Source: Candidatus Rifleibacteriota bacterium (lineage in GTDB: Bacteria; Muiribacteriota; Ozemobacteria; Ozemobacterales; Ozemobacteraceae). From it: a stretch of DNA of 63,724 bases. The position numbers were made by a program, and so were the translations under genes. Below are positions 16,299 to 24,921 of this stretch, in pieces (the stretch's first letter is position 1; each line of letters begins with the position of its first letter). The notes below the pieces were generated by a model. That model was given only the letters and a program-made list of their open reading frames with translations, was not told the origin of the DNA and did no database searches. Where the stretch lies: positions 1 to 63,724 of the forward strand of contig JADFYG010000038.1 of NCBI GenBank assembly GCA_015233155.1. The letters run 5' to 3'.

Positions 16299-18353
16299 AT
16301 GAATACTTTTATCGCCGGGCAGCATTATTTTGAAAACAATCTGAAGAGGATCATGGAAGGCGGAAAGGAGTGCGAGGTCAGCTTTGATCGTCTCTGCGCG
16401 CTCACACGCATCAATATATTGGCGGGATTATGCTCGGCCGAGCACGGCTGGCTTGGGGCAAGCTTTTCCTGCGTCGAGTTGCTTGCGGCTATTTTCACCC
16501 GATATGTAAAAACTCCCCTGATATCGCTTGATAAAAGGGATTCGCTCGTTATTTCCAAAGGACATGCCGTGCTGACGCAGTATGCATTGCTTTCGGGTAT
16601 GGGAGCATTCCCCGTGGAGCGTATGCAGGATTACAAGTCATTGAACGGGTTGCCGGGGCATTGTGATCGGTCTGTCCCAGGCGTTGATACGGACAGTGGT
16701 TCGCTCGGCCTTGGGCTTTCAAAGGGGATCGGCATTTCGCTCATGCATCACGCAAACGGGACTTCGCATCGATGCTTCGTCTTGATTGGCGACGGGGAAT
16801 TGCAGGAGGGACAACTTTTCGAGGCATTCCTGACTTTGAAACGTCACGGTTTGACGGGTTGCATTCCAATAATCGATCGTAATGGCCTTCAATCAGACAG
16901 TGCAACGGCAGACATCAAGGATTCAGACGATTGGGCAGCGGTTTTTCGCGGGATCGGTCTGGATGTTATCAGCTTCGACGGCCACAGATGCAGTGAGATA
17001 TTTTCCGCTCTGGATGCCGCCTATAATGCGACGCGTCCGACAGTTCTGATCGCGAATACGATCAAAGGCGGCGGCTCGTCATATACAGCCATGTCGCGTG
17101 CTACGGCGCGTCGGAAAGGTATCTGGCATGGTCGTATTCCTGACGGCGGCGAGTATCTTGAAATCACCGGGGAACTGGTGAAGGGAGCCGGGAATTCAGC
17201 TCTGATGGCTGATTTTAAGGCGTGGAAGGAGAATTCAAAAAATGATATCCGGAAGAGAGCTCATTCCCGGGACACTTCGCGAGAAATGCATGTTCCAGGG
17301 GAGAGCCGTCATGATCATCAGAAGGAAGCAAATATAGCGGCTCCGACCGCGCAAACTGTTGTTCCGAATAGCGAACGCAGTGATATTTCCGCGACTGTTG
17401 TTATATCTACTGGAGAAGGATTTACCAGAGCTCTTGAGTCGCTTGTGAACCGATTTCCCGGATTTGTAGTGCTGAATGCGGATCTGGAAAAGTCATGTCG
17501 TCTGTCAGGCTTTGCCGCCGCGAATCCGGGACGATTTTTTGAAGTCGGAATCAGCGAGCAGGATATGGCTTCGATCGCTAATGGAATAGGGCTTGCTGGC
17601 GGAGTTGGCATCGTGAATACCTATGCATCATTTTATAAACGATGTGTTGATCAGGTCTTCTCATGTGCGGCCGAAGGGGTCCCGGCCATATTTGCCGGCC
17701 ACTATGCGGGGCTTGATTATTTCACTGACGGGAAATCTCATCAGTCGCTGAATGATGTTGCTATCATGCGTGCCGTTCCCGGACTGGATGTATTTGAGCC
17801 CCTCTCGCCCGATGATGCCGACGTTCTTTTAGAAACCCTCCTCGAACGCATGTTTTTCGATCTCAAAGCGGGCAGACGTTCGCGACCGGCATATGTCAGG
17901 TTGCATCGAACCCCGGCGTCATATCCGGCATTCATGCCCGAGCCTATTGGTCAGGGCGGACCGCGCATTTTTCCGGCCAGGTCACCGAAGATGGATAAAA
18001 GCAGGGGAATGATTTGTGCGGTCAGCCCACATGGTCTCGAAATAGCCCTCGATGGCCAGCAACGGCTTGCTGCCGAAGGTTTTGACATGGATGTCGCGGG
18101 GTTCTCCGCTTATGTCGCTCCTCCCGACTCTTTCATAAGGCAACTGGAGTGTTCTTCGATCGTGGTCAGTATCGAGAGTCATTTGACTACCGGTGGGTTG
18201 GCCGATATTCTGGGCGCTTCATGTGCCCGGCCGATACTGCGCATGGGAGCAAAAGAATTGTCAGGATCAGTAAGAACCCTCGCCGATTCGTATTCCCGGC
18301 ACGGCTTTAATGTCGGTACACTATGTGCGATCGTTCGTGAAAAAGTCGGATAG
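16299..18353 (+). CDS. Transketolase
   Basis: The 684-aa product has a TPP-binding N-domain (residues ~25-285: SKGHAVLTQY, GSLGLGLSKGIG, GDGELQEG) and a low-complexity charged linker (~305-365). The pyrimidine-binding domain (~365-540) carries the catalytic-type Glu in FEVGISEQDM, and a C-terminal domain follows. The two halves resemble the split transketolase subunits of many bacteria and archaea, here joined by the linker. It should transfer two-carbon ketol units in the pentose phosphate pathway. GAGGA precedes ATG. Its role within this operon is not clear; a specialised transketolase for sugar or secondary metabolism is possible. Confidence 0.92.
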   Translation: MNTFIAGQHYFENNLKRIMEGGKECEVSFDRLCALTRINILAGLCSAEHGWLGASFSCVELLAAIFTRYVKTPLISLDKRDSLVISKGHAVLTQYALLSGMGAFPVERMQDYKSLNGLPGHCDRSVPGVDTDSGSLGLGLSKGIGISLMHHANGTSHRCFVLIGDGELQEGQLFEAFLTLKRHGLTGCIPIIDRNGLQSDSATADIKDSDDWAAVFRGIGLDVISFDGHRCSEIFSALDAAYNATRPTVLIANTIKGGGSSYTAMSRATARRKGIWHGRIPDGGEYLEITGELVKGAGNSALMADFKAWKENSKNDIRKRAHSRDTSREMHVPGESRHDHQKEANIAAPTAQTVVPNSERSDISATVVISTGEGFTRALESLVNRFPGFVVLNADLEKSCRLSGFAAANPGRFFEVGISEQDMASIANGIGLAGGVGIVNTYASFYKRCVDQVFSCAAEGVPAIFAGHYAGLDYFTDGKSHQSLNDVAIMRAVPGLDVFEPLSPDDADVLLETLLERMFFDLKAGRRSRPAYVRLHRTPASYPAFMPEPIGQGGPRIFPARSPKMDKSRGMICAVSPHGLEIALDGQQRLAAEGFDMDVAGFSAYVAPPDSFIRQLECSSIVVSIESHLTTGGLADILGASCARPILRMGAKELSGSVRTLADSYSRHGFNVGTLCAIVREKVG

Positions 18354-18365
18354 CGTAAGAAACAG

Positions 18366-18893
18366 ATGGCACGTAATATTGAGATTAAAGCGCATATCGA
18401 GAGTTTTGCAGCTTTCAGCCGCAAGGTGTCAGTTCTGACTGCGGGGGGGCCGGTCGAGATCACGCAGGATGATACGTTTTTCCGTTGCGACAGCGGAAGA
18501 CTGAAGTTGAGAACCTTTTCAGAAGACCGGGGCGAACTCATCTTTTATAAACGTGATGATCAGAATGGTCCCAAGGAGTCTTTCTATCTGATTTCACCAA
18601 CCTCTTCCCCGAAAGCATTGCGGGAACTACTTGCGCAGTCGAATGGCCAGATTGGAAGGGTTGAGAAAAAGCGTACGCTTTTTTTATTCGGGCGCACAAG
18701 AATCCATCTCGACCGGGTCAAGGATCTTGGTGACTTCATCGAGCTTGAGGTTGTACTGCAGGATGGAGAACCGGCGGAGGTCGGTATTGCTGAAGCCCAT
18801 GCAGTAATGGATCAACTGGGCATTGACTCCTCCCGTCTCATCGAAGGAGCATATATCGACTTGCTTACTATAGCGATTAACAAAGGATGTTAA
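18366..18893 (+). CDS. CYTH-domain protein (class IV adenylate cyclase-like)
   Basis: The 175-aa protein begins MARNIEIKAHI, typical of CyaB-like CYTH proteins, with further family features DTFFRC, GRLKLRT, LIFYKRDDQ and FIELEVVL. CYTH enzymes act on triphosphates (cAMP synthesis, thiamine triphosphatase or polyphosphatase); the substrate cannot be called here. The last codons (I-N-K-G-C-stop) are encoded by a fragment of the family B repeat, so the native C-terminus has probably been replaced. It lies 12 nt after transketolase. Confidence 0.9.
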   Translation: MARNIEIKAHIESFAAFSRKVSVLTAGGPVEITQDDTFFRCDSGRLKLRTFSEDRGELIFYKRDDQNGPKESFYLISPTSSPKALRELLAQSNGQIGRVEKKRTLFLFGRTRIHLDRVKDLGDFIELEVVLQDGEPAEVGIAEAHAVMDQLGIDSSRLIEGAYIDLLTIAINKGC

Positions 18894-18901
18894 CCGGTCA
18901 G
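18875..18901 (+). repeat. Family B repeat end (fragment)
   Basis: GATTAACAAAGGATG plus TTAACCGGTCAG matches the left end of the family B elements at 38647 and 58028. It contains the stop codon of the CYTH gene. Confidence 0.85.
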
Positions 18902-19156
18902 ATGAATTCATTTATTATAAAACACATAAAGTGGGTTGAATTACTTGGCGTATTCATGCGGATTTTCAGTTTTTCCCTGGTGAGTTGGCTCGGACCGGCT
19001 AGCCCATTTCTTTTTGTATGGATTTTTAATACTACCGATGCAATAATTTTGTCATGGTGCTCAATTTTAAAGAAAGATTTTGCTTATTCATTACTAAATG
19101 TCTTTTGGATTTTTGTTGGTCTCATTGGAATTCTGAGGGCATCTAAATACATTTAG
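18902..19156 (+). CDS. Small conserved-looking membrane protein
   Basis: The 84-aa product has two hydrophobic helices (residues ~16-45 and ~60-80) separated by a loop with FNTTDAIILSW and KKDFAYSLLN. It resembles small membrane proteins of unknown function seen in proteobacteria, from memory only. The gene is markedly more AT-rich than its neighbours, which hints at transfer. ATG 18902 follows directly on the family B fragment, and the ribosome binding site is poor (AAAGGA is 12 nt away). No function is assigned. Confidence 0.6.
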   Translation: MNSFIIKHIKWVELLGVFMRIFSFSLVSWLGPASPFLFVWIFNTTDAIILSWCSILKKDFAYSLLNVFWIFVGLIGILRASKYI

Positions 19157-19201
19157 GAGTTTCTTGATTTTTTTAAGCTTCGAGGGTAAGCTTGCAAACC
19201 T

Positions 19202-19585
19202 ATGATAGCCGATCATTCCAATATAAAAACATGCGTCATTCTTCTTTTTCACGGTTCCCGTCTCGAATCAGCAAAGAAAGAAGCGATGGAGCTTGCCGAG
19301 CATGTTTCCAGCACTCTTGCACGGCCCGTCGTTACCGCATTTCTTCAGATGGCCGAACCTGCAATAGAACAGGCATTGAAAGATGCTGTCGTCGCCGGAA
19401 ATATTCGCATTCATCTTTATCCGATGTTTACCCTCACGGGAAGACATATCGAAGAAGACCTGCCAAAAATCCTGAGTGAATTTCGCAGCTCCTTTCCGCG
19501 GATCCAGCTTCATGTGGAGCCTCATCTGGGAGCTGATCCGGCTTTTCAGCATTGGCTTTGTGAGCGCCTCTCCCATGGATTTTGA
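19202..19585 (+). CDS. CbiX-like sirohydrochlorin chelatase, short form
   Basis: The 127-aa protein has the family signature LLFHGSRLESAKKE at the N-terminus with the metal/tetrapyrrole His, then FLQMAEPAIEQAL and a second His-region (YPMFTLTGRHIEEDLP). The short CbiX(S) form inserts Co or Ni into sirohydrochlorin as a homodimer. No other corrin genes are nearby, so the pathway context is missing. Confidence 0.85.
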   Translation: MIADHSNIKTCVILLFHGSRLESAKKEAMELAEHVSSTLARPVVTAFLQMAEPAIEQALKDAVVAGNIRIHLYPMFTLTGRHIEEDLPKILSEFRSSFPRIQLHVEPHLGADPAFQHWLCERLSHGF

Positions 19586-19597
19586 CATTCCGTTGTC

Positions 19598-20485
19598 ATG
19601 AATCAGGCAGCATTTATACGACTTTTGATAATTTATGGCATAATGGGCGGTTTTCTCCTTATCGCCGGAATCTTCGGGATTGCCTGCGGATGGAGTGATG
19701 CCCAGGCCGAGATTCTCCTGGTAACCGCTTTTCATGGCGTTAAAGAAAAACCGGACATGCCATGGGAGATCGACAGGGAAGGCCTCGATCGGATAATTCG
19801 GAATTTTCGCAGACACGGCTTTGAGGCGCTGCCTCCAGGCAAGTTCGATGAGTGGCGTTCGGGGTTGATTCACGGCGGAAGGCGTTTCATCATGACCTTT
19901 GACGATGGTTTGAAGACTTCAGGAGAGTATATCCGACTTATTAAAAAAGAGTTTGGCATCGATTCGGCACTTTTCATCGTCACGGATTTTTTGGGAAAGC
20001 CAGGCTATCTTTCTCGCGACGAAGTCGCAGCGCTGGCTTCAGAAGGAACATTGATCGGGCTTCATGGAAAGAGACATGTCGAAGTGCCGTTACTCATTGC
20101 CAGCGGAACCGACATGGTTATCGAGCTGTCTGAAGCCAGAAAAGATCTGGAAACCCTCATCGGAAAGCCGGTCACGTGGTATGCATATCCATTCGGGGAG
20201 TACAACGCTTCGGCTTCCGCTGCTGTAGCCTCGGCCGGCCTGGCGTTTGCTTTTACAATCGAAGGTCACGATCTCTATCGCAGTGACAAGACCATGGCTC
20301 TGCCCCGCCTGATGTACCTGCGGGGCGCTGAAAAAAGCGGGGAGCCATTCATCGAGGACTGGTTTCCTCCGCCACAAGCCAGGACAGGCGGACTGACCAT
20401 GATTCTTGGTTTTTTCGTTTGTCTTCTTGGAGCACGTTTTCTGCTTCGCGCTCGTCTGATTTGGTTACAATGGGGAAAGAAATGA
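19598..20485 (+). CDS. Membrane-anchored polysaccharide deacetylase
   Basis: The 295-aa protein has an N-terminal membrane helix (residues ~9-30), a NodB-type domain (~38-255) and a C-terminal helix (~265-285). NodB motifs are visible: MTFDDGLKT (metal Asp-Asp), GLHGKRH (His pair, Gly replacing the usual Ser) and YAYPFGEYN. It probably deacetylates a periplasmic or envelope polysaccharide. The start overlaps nothing; the stop overlaps the phosphohexomutase start (ATGA), so the two are translationally coupled. Confidence 0.88.
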   Translation: MNQAAFIRLLIIYGIMGGFLLIAGIFGIACGWSDAQAEILLVTAFHGVKEKPDMPWEIDREGLDRIIRNFRRHGFEALPPGKFDEWRSGLIHGGRRFIMTFDDGLKTSGEYIRLIKKEFGIDSALFIVTDFLGKPGYLSRDEVAALASEGTLIGLHGKRHVEVPLLIASGTDMVIELSEARKDLETLIGKPVTWYAYPFGEYNASASAAVASAGLAFAFTIEGHDLYRSDKTMALPRLMYLRGAEKSGEPFIEDWFPPPQARTGGLTMILGFFVCLLGARFLLRARLIWLQWGKK

Positions 20486-21906
20486 AAATATTGAATCCAC
20501 ATCTTTTCAAGGAATACGACGTTCGGGGTGTAGTAGAGCACGACCTGCCGCGGGAACTGGTTGTGGCTATAGGACGCGCTTTTGCCACATACGTGATCAG
20601 AAAATCCGGAAAGCATTTGCCGCGACTCGCCGTTGGAAGAGATGTCAGGTTGTCCAGTCCGGCGTTGCACGATGCGATTATCGAGGGAATGACGGCAACT
20701 GGCGCAAATGTGACGGATTTGGGTGAGTGTCCGACACCTGTCACCTATTTCGCCTTGTTTCATCTGCCTGTCGATGGGGCGATCATGATTACAGGTAGTC
20801 ACAATCCTAAAGAGTTCAACGGTTTCAAACTCTGCTTCAATCGCACGACCCTGTTTGGCGATCAGATTCAGGAAGTTCGCCGTTTGATCGAAGCTGACGA
20901 CTTCGTTTCAGGGGCGGGCAAAACTGATTCATACAATATTCTGGATGCCTACCATACCCATCAGATGAAGCGACATGCGGATTTGAAAGAGTTCGACAAA
21001 CCTTTGTCAGTTGTTGTGGATGCGGGAAACGGTACTGCGGCTCTCGGAATTCCCAGGCTTTTGAGGGAACTGGGCTGTAAGGTTGAGGAGCTTTTCTGTA
21101 CGGTCGATGGGGCATTTCCGAATCATCACCCTGATCCCACTATTCCGGCAAACCTCGATGCCCTCATAAAGACAGTTCATAATATAGGCGCGGATATCGG
21201 TCTGGCTTTTGACGGGGACGCGGATCGCCTCGGAATCGTCGATGAGAATGGGCGGATTCTGTGGGGCGATGAAATAATGGTTGTGCTTGCCCGGGACATC
21301 CTGAAGCGACATCCGGGCGCAACGGTTATCGGGGAAGTCAAATGCAGTCAACGAATGTACGATGCCATCAATGCCGCAGGCGGGCGCGCGATAATGTGGA
21401 AAACCGGACATTCCCTTATTAAGAACAAAATGAAAGAGGAACATGCTCTCCTCGCGGGAGAGATGAGCGGCCATCTCTTTTTCAGTGAAGATTATTTCGG
21501 CTTCGATGATGCCGCGCATGCTGCACTTGAAGTCATCCGCATTTTGTACCAGCACAAGAGTTCCGGCGGAAAAGGGCTTTCCGAACTGCTTTCAGATCTT
21601 CCAGCCGTTGTGGCGACTCCTGAGATTCGCATCGATTGTCCGGATGCTCATAAATCCGGAATTGTCGAGGATGTACGAAGTTCGATTGCTGCGCATCAGA
21701 AAACGGGAAACAATCCCCGAATCCGCGAACTCATTCTCGTCGATGGCATCCGGGCAATTTTCGAGAAGGGGTGGGGGCTCGTGCGGTCTTCCAATACTCA
21801 GCCGATTCTTGTTTCCAGGTATGAAGCGCTGGATGCAGACTCGCTTGACGAGTATCAGAAATTCATGGAAAAACATATAGATCTGGCGAAGAAGCGCAGA
21901 TTATGA
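20482..21906 (+). CDS. Phosphomannomutase/phosphoglucomutase
   Basis: The 474-aa protein starts at ATG 20482 inside the ATGA overlap; it begins KILNPHLFKEYDVRGVVE. Four motifs of the alpha-D-phosphohexomutase family are present: ITGSHNPKEFNGFK with the phosphoserine, DGDADRLG metal loop, GEMSGHLFF sugar loop and RSSNTQPILVSRYEA phosphate loop. The GEMSGH sequence matches bifunctional PMM/PGM enzymes (AlgC type). It supplies Man-1-P or Glc-1-P for polysaccharides, consistent with the deacetylase before it. Confidence 0.94.
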   Translation: MKILNPHLFKEYDVRGVVEHDLPRELVVAIGRAFATYVIRKSGKHLPRLAVGRDVRLSSPALHDAIIEGMTATGANVTDLGECPTPVTYFALFHLPVDGAIMITGSHNPKEFNGFKLCFNRTTLFGDQIQEVRRLIEADDFVSGAGKTDSYNILDAYHTHQMKRHADLKEFDKPLSVVVDAGNGTAALGIPRLLRELGCKVEELFCTVDGAFPNHHPDPTIPANLDALIKTVHNIGADIGLAFDGDADRLGIVDENGRILWGDEIMVVLARDILKRHPGATVIGEVKCSQRMYDAINAAGGRAIMWKTGHSLIKNKMKEEHALLAGEMSGHLFFSEDYFGFDDAAHAALEVIRILYQHKSSGGKGLSELLSDLPAVVATPEIRIDCPDAHKSGIVEDVRSSIAAHQKTGNNPRIRELILVDGIRAIFEKGWGLVRSSNTQPILVSRYEALDADSLDEYQKFMEKHIDLAKKRRL

Positions 21907-21914
21907 GTGCATGG

Positions 21915-22055
21915 TCATTGTCCAGTGGCGGCGCGCCGGGCCGTCGCGCCCTACCTGGGGGAAGCTTTTACCCAGGGCAAATGCATTAAAAAGTTCTGTG
22001 GTAGGGCGCGACCGCCGGGCGCGCCGCTTTGCGCTTCGTCGCGCCGGGCCTGTAG
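21915..22055. repeat. Dispersed GC-rich repeat, family A-like (copy 4)
   Basis: Inverted blocks around GGCGCGCCGGGC and GTAGGGCGCGACCGCCGGGCGCGCC match the core of family A but the flanks differ. It holds no gene. Confidence 0.7.
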
Positions 22056-22077
22056 TAAACTGTTGCAAAAAATAAAA

Positions 22078-22470
22078 GGCAGGACGGCCTGTAAGCCGGG
22101 TTCTGTGCCTCCCTTGCGGGAGCGACGGTCATCTCTCTGGGACCACGGTTACCCGTGGCCTCAAGCGATCAACCCGGGGTTCGTTCACGGAGCGAGCAGC
22201 CCCTTCCCCTGTTAGATCTTGCTCCAGACGGGGTTTTCCAGGGACCGCCGTCTCCGGCGGCCCGGTGCGCTCTTACCGCACCATTTCAACCTTACCTGAT
22301 TCCTTCCTGCGAAGGACCATCGGCGGTATATTTTCTGTTGCACTTTCCGTCCCCACGGGGTTCCCCCCGTGAAGCCTGGACGTTATCCAGCGTCTCTGCT
22401 CTGCGGAGCCCGGACTTTCCTCGCCGGTTTGCAATATCGCAAGCCGGTGCGACCGTCCGGCCGTCCTGCC
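22078..22470 (-). ncRNA. rnpB: RNase P RNA, bacterial type A
   Basis: Read on the minus strand, the ends GGCAGGACGGCC and GGCCGTCCTGCC pair as helix P1. The conserved core includes GAGGAAAGTCCGGGCTCC, GACGGAAAGTGCAACAGAAA and the 3' segment AGAACCCGGCTTACAG. The length is ~393 nt. It is the catalytic RNA that trims tRNA 5' ends. A T-rich tract (TTTTATTTTTT) follows the 3' end and probably ends transcription. Confidence 0.97.
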
Positions 22471-22484
22471 ATGAACAGTCTACC

Positions 22485-23603
22485 CTAAGCAGAAGGCGGG
22501 CGTCCATCATTATTCTCTTTTGAAGAGGGCTGTGAAGGAGAAGCTTCATCTGAATGAGGGAACGACGCGATCTTTACGTTGCGCCGGCTTCCGGTAAGTC
22601 TGAGCCAGATTCCAAACTTTCCGGCAGGGTATATCGGCTCTTTTTTTCGACGACTGAAAGCGCAACGCTCGCAAAAATAGACTTTGCGTCTCAACCCAAG
22701 CGTATTTTGTCCAGGCTCTTTGAGCGTCTCGTAAGAAATGCGCAGATTTCCGTTACAGCGCGGACAGCGTTCAACAAAAAAAACCAGATATGAGAAGAAA
22801 ACCGCCACCAGAATGGCTAGAAGAACTTCCTTCGAACGCCATAAGAAGTCAGATAAATCAAAAGCGCCTGAAGGGATGATGTTCCTGTTTTGTTCGCTCT
22901 TGTACTCGTCGATCAGCATGCGTTTGACCGCCAGAATGCCTTCGAGAAAACCTTTTCCATCACTGTTTTCAGCATTCGCCGGCAGGATGATATGGTTGAC
23001 GATACGTTCGCCCATTTCACGCGTGATCAGGTACTTCAGGCCAATTCCGACGCGAAGATTGAATTTGCCTTTGAGAGAATTGTGCGGTAATCCGGCAAAG
23101 AGCAGGACTCCGCGCTTCTCGAGGCCGATCGAGCGGATCCAGTCGGAGAAGAAAGTTTCCACGCGATTGCTGTAAAATGCCATGTCTTCAATGAATTCTG
23201 TTCTGATAAGAATTCTGATTTTGAGTGAATCTTCGATTTCTTTCGATGCAGCCAGAATCTGGTCTCTGACGTTTTCCTTGATCAAACCTGCCTCATCCTG
23301 AATAAAGCGGTCTGTCGGGACTGAACTCACGGCAGGAGGCGTCGCAACAGTCGAAGCCGATGTATTTATTTGAGTTGTGGTAACTCCTTTGGATACAAAC
23401 ACACCTGCGGATGCCGCCGGCATCGACTGTCCGAATGCTGAACCAGATGAGACTGCAAACGTGAAAAAAACAGCTGCAAAACAAACAGCAATACGTATAT
23501 TCGCTAAGCATTGGAACAATCGATGTCGTTTTCCTTTTTGTTTTCGGTGGTGGGGTAATTTAACTGATGTGGCTATTCTTGTGTCTATTTTATCTGTGTT
23601 CAT
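22485..23603 (-). CDS. TPM-domain exported/membrane protein with zinc ribbon
   Basis: The 372-aa protein has a signal segment (residues ~34-58, ending SAFGQ). A TPM/YgcG-like domain (~95-245) contains DRFIQDEAGLIKENVRDQI, KRGVLLFAGL and the typical IGLKYLITREMGERIVNHII. A membrane helix (~270-292), a CPRC...CERC ribbon and a Ser/Pro-rich acidic tail follow. TPM domains occur in envelope proteins and PSII-repair factors; the role here is unknown. The start ATG lies inside a family D repeat, which encodes residues MNTDKIDT, and no clear ribosome binding site is seen. rnpB follows closely on the same strand. Confidence 0.85.
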   Translation of the reverse strand: MNTDKIDTRIATSVKLPHHRKQKGKRHRLFQCLANIRIAVCFAAVFFTFAVSSGSAFGQSMPAASAGVFVSKGVTTTQINTSASTVATPPAVSSVPTDRFIQDEAGLIKENVRDQILAASKEIEDSLKIRILIRTEFIEDMAFYSNRVETFFSDWIRSIGLEKRGVLLFAGLPHNSLKGKFNLRVGIGLKYLITREMGERIVNHIILPANAENSDGKGFLEGILAVKRMLIDEYKSEQNRNIIPSGAFDLSDFLWRSKEVLLAILVAVFFSYLVFFVERCPRCNGNLRISYETLKEPGQNTLGLRRKVYFCERCAFSRRKKEPIYPAGKFGIWLRLTGSRRNVKIASFPHSDEASPSQPSSKENNDGRPPSA

Positions 23604-23623
23604 CCGTGTCCATCTGTGGTTAA
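23581..23623 (-). repeat. Family D repeat unit (copy 2)
   Basis: On the minus strand: TAACCACAGATGGACACGG then ATGAACACAGATAAAATAG. It overlaps the start codon of the TPM gene. Confidence 0.9.
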
Positions 23624-23740
23624 ATTTGGTCGTCAGTTAAGAGTATGCCACTACCTTAGGTTTCGGTTAGCTTTCATACTTATCACTGGAAAAAATGTGT
23701 ATCGTCTGTTTGTGGGTATAGGAAAGCCTTTGCGCGTCAT

Positions 23741-24469
23741 CTAAATAACGATTCCGTCCGGAATGCCCGTCCAGCGCATGAAAATGCCGCAATTCGGACA
23801 CTGCTCAGCCAGATTCGGGGATGCCATAAGCTGGCTTATCACTCCCCCGGGGAGGCGAATTCCACAGGATGGACATCCGGCGCTGTCGGTGTCCCAGACT
23901 ACTTTGCTTTTTGTCTTCCCGCGCACCTCTTCATATTTTTCGAGGAGATCGGTTTTGACGTTCAGGGTAGTCTGATTGCGCTGTGTGCGGATAAGTTCGC
24001 GCTTTTCCCGGCAGTCTCGGATTGTTTGCGCGGCTTTATCAGCTACTTCTTCAAGCTGACGCCGGCGGCCGGCTGCGACCTTTTTCGCTTTCTCAACGTC
24101 TTTTGAAAGGATTTCCACTTTTTCCATATCTTCGTAAACGCGCGTTTCAATCGGGGACAGAGCGGCTCTGGATTTCTCGACTTCATTTTGCAGGGCCATA
24201 TAGGTATTGGGCGTCAATCCGGGAGTCTTCAAACGCATGTCCGTGACGCGAATACGATCCGTCAGATCCGCGAGTTCGCTTTCCGACTGACGTTGCCGAA
24301 GACTGATTTTTTTCAGTAAAGCTTCTTTCTGGTGCGCCGTCGCTTCTTCTTTTTCGACTTCGGCTTTGAAACGGTCAAGTTTTTCCTGGTGCCGGGTGAT
24401 TTCCCTGTTTGATTCGTCCAGGGCGAGGTCCAGTTCCTGAAGAGCCAGAAGAGTAGTGCATTCGATCAC
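23741..24469 (-). CDS. Coiled-coil protein with C-terminal C4 zinc ribbon (zf-RING_7/CT398-like)
   Basis: The 242-aa protein is a long charged coiled coil (residues ~10-175) ending in a four-Cys ribbon, CPSCGIRLPGG...CPNCGIFM. This is the architecture of the CT398/HP0958 (FlgZ) family, found in many bacteria as putative nucleic-acid- or sigma-54-interacting chaperones. The start is GTG 24469, 5 nt after GGAGG; upstream in-frame ATG would add a stretch with no family match. The sigma-54 interaction of some homologs is noted because pspA in this window has a sigma-54 promoter. Confidence 0.85.
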   Translation of the reverse strand: MIECTTLLALQELDLALDESNREITRHQEKLDRFKAEVEKEEATAHQKEALLKKISLRQRQSESELADLTDRIRVTDMRLKTPGLTPNTYMALQNEVEKSRAALSPIETRVYEDMEKVEILSKDVEKAKKVAAGRRRQLEEVADKAAQTIRDCREKRELIRTQRNQTTLNVKTDLLEKYEEVRGKTKSKVVWDTDSAGCPSCGIRLPGGVISQLMASPNLAEQCPNCGIFMRWTGIPDGIVI

Positions 24470-24569
24470 ATGAACCTCCAGGCGCAAATAGCAAAATGCG
24501 CTTTGCGACAGGTTAGCAAATGGGCGCGACTGTGTCAATCCTGCTGGGACATGTCGACATTTCTCGGCA

Positions 24570-24588
24570 GGCATAACATTATTTTCAT
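24570..24588 (-). pseudogene. Relic of histidine-phosphatase gene start
   Basis: In copy 1 the sequence upstream of the phosphatase (CTTAAGGGGGCGCAATGAAAA region) is kept, but after ATG 24588 the reading frame is unrelated and stops after 17 codons. The intact gene is at 29712. Confidence 0.55.
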
Positions 24589-24668
24589 TGCGCCCCCTTA
24601 AGGTTATTATGGTTGGTTATACTACCGCTTCTCAGATTTATTCCAAGCACTGGGCTACAATAAAATAA

Positions 24669-24779
24669 CAACGGTACGCATAGTTGCTAAGATTTGCCTT
24701 TTTGGGGAAAATCGACCTCGATCTGATGCGTGTTTTAAGATTTGCGCAGTCATTTCTTAGCAACCGTACGTGTCATTGT
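24669..24779. mobile_element. Small insertion (MITE-like) with 7-bp target duplication
   Basis: This 111-bp segment is absent from the duplicate at ~29790. It is flanked by AAAATAA on both sides (24662-24668 and 24780-24786), whereas the empty site has one AAAGTAA. The ends carry imperfect inverted repeats ending in GTTGCTAAG / CTTAGCAAC. It has no coding capacity. Confidence 0.75.
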
Positions 24780-24921
24780 AAAATAAATCATATATTCTCA
24801 GCCTATGGCAGGCGCTTGAGCCATCCTAATAAAATGAAGAACCGATTTTTACAGCGGGATGAGAATTGACCACATGGGTTTACTTTGCTATCATTGCGAA
24901 GTGGACTTCGTGGAATTGGGA

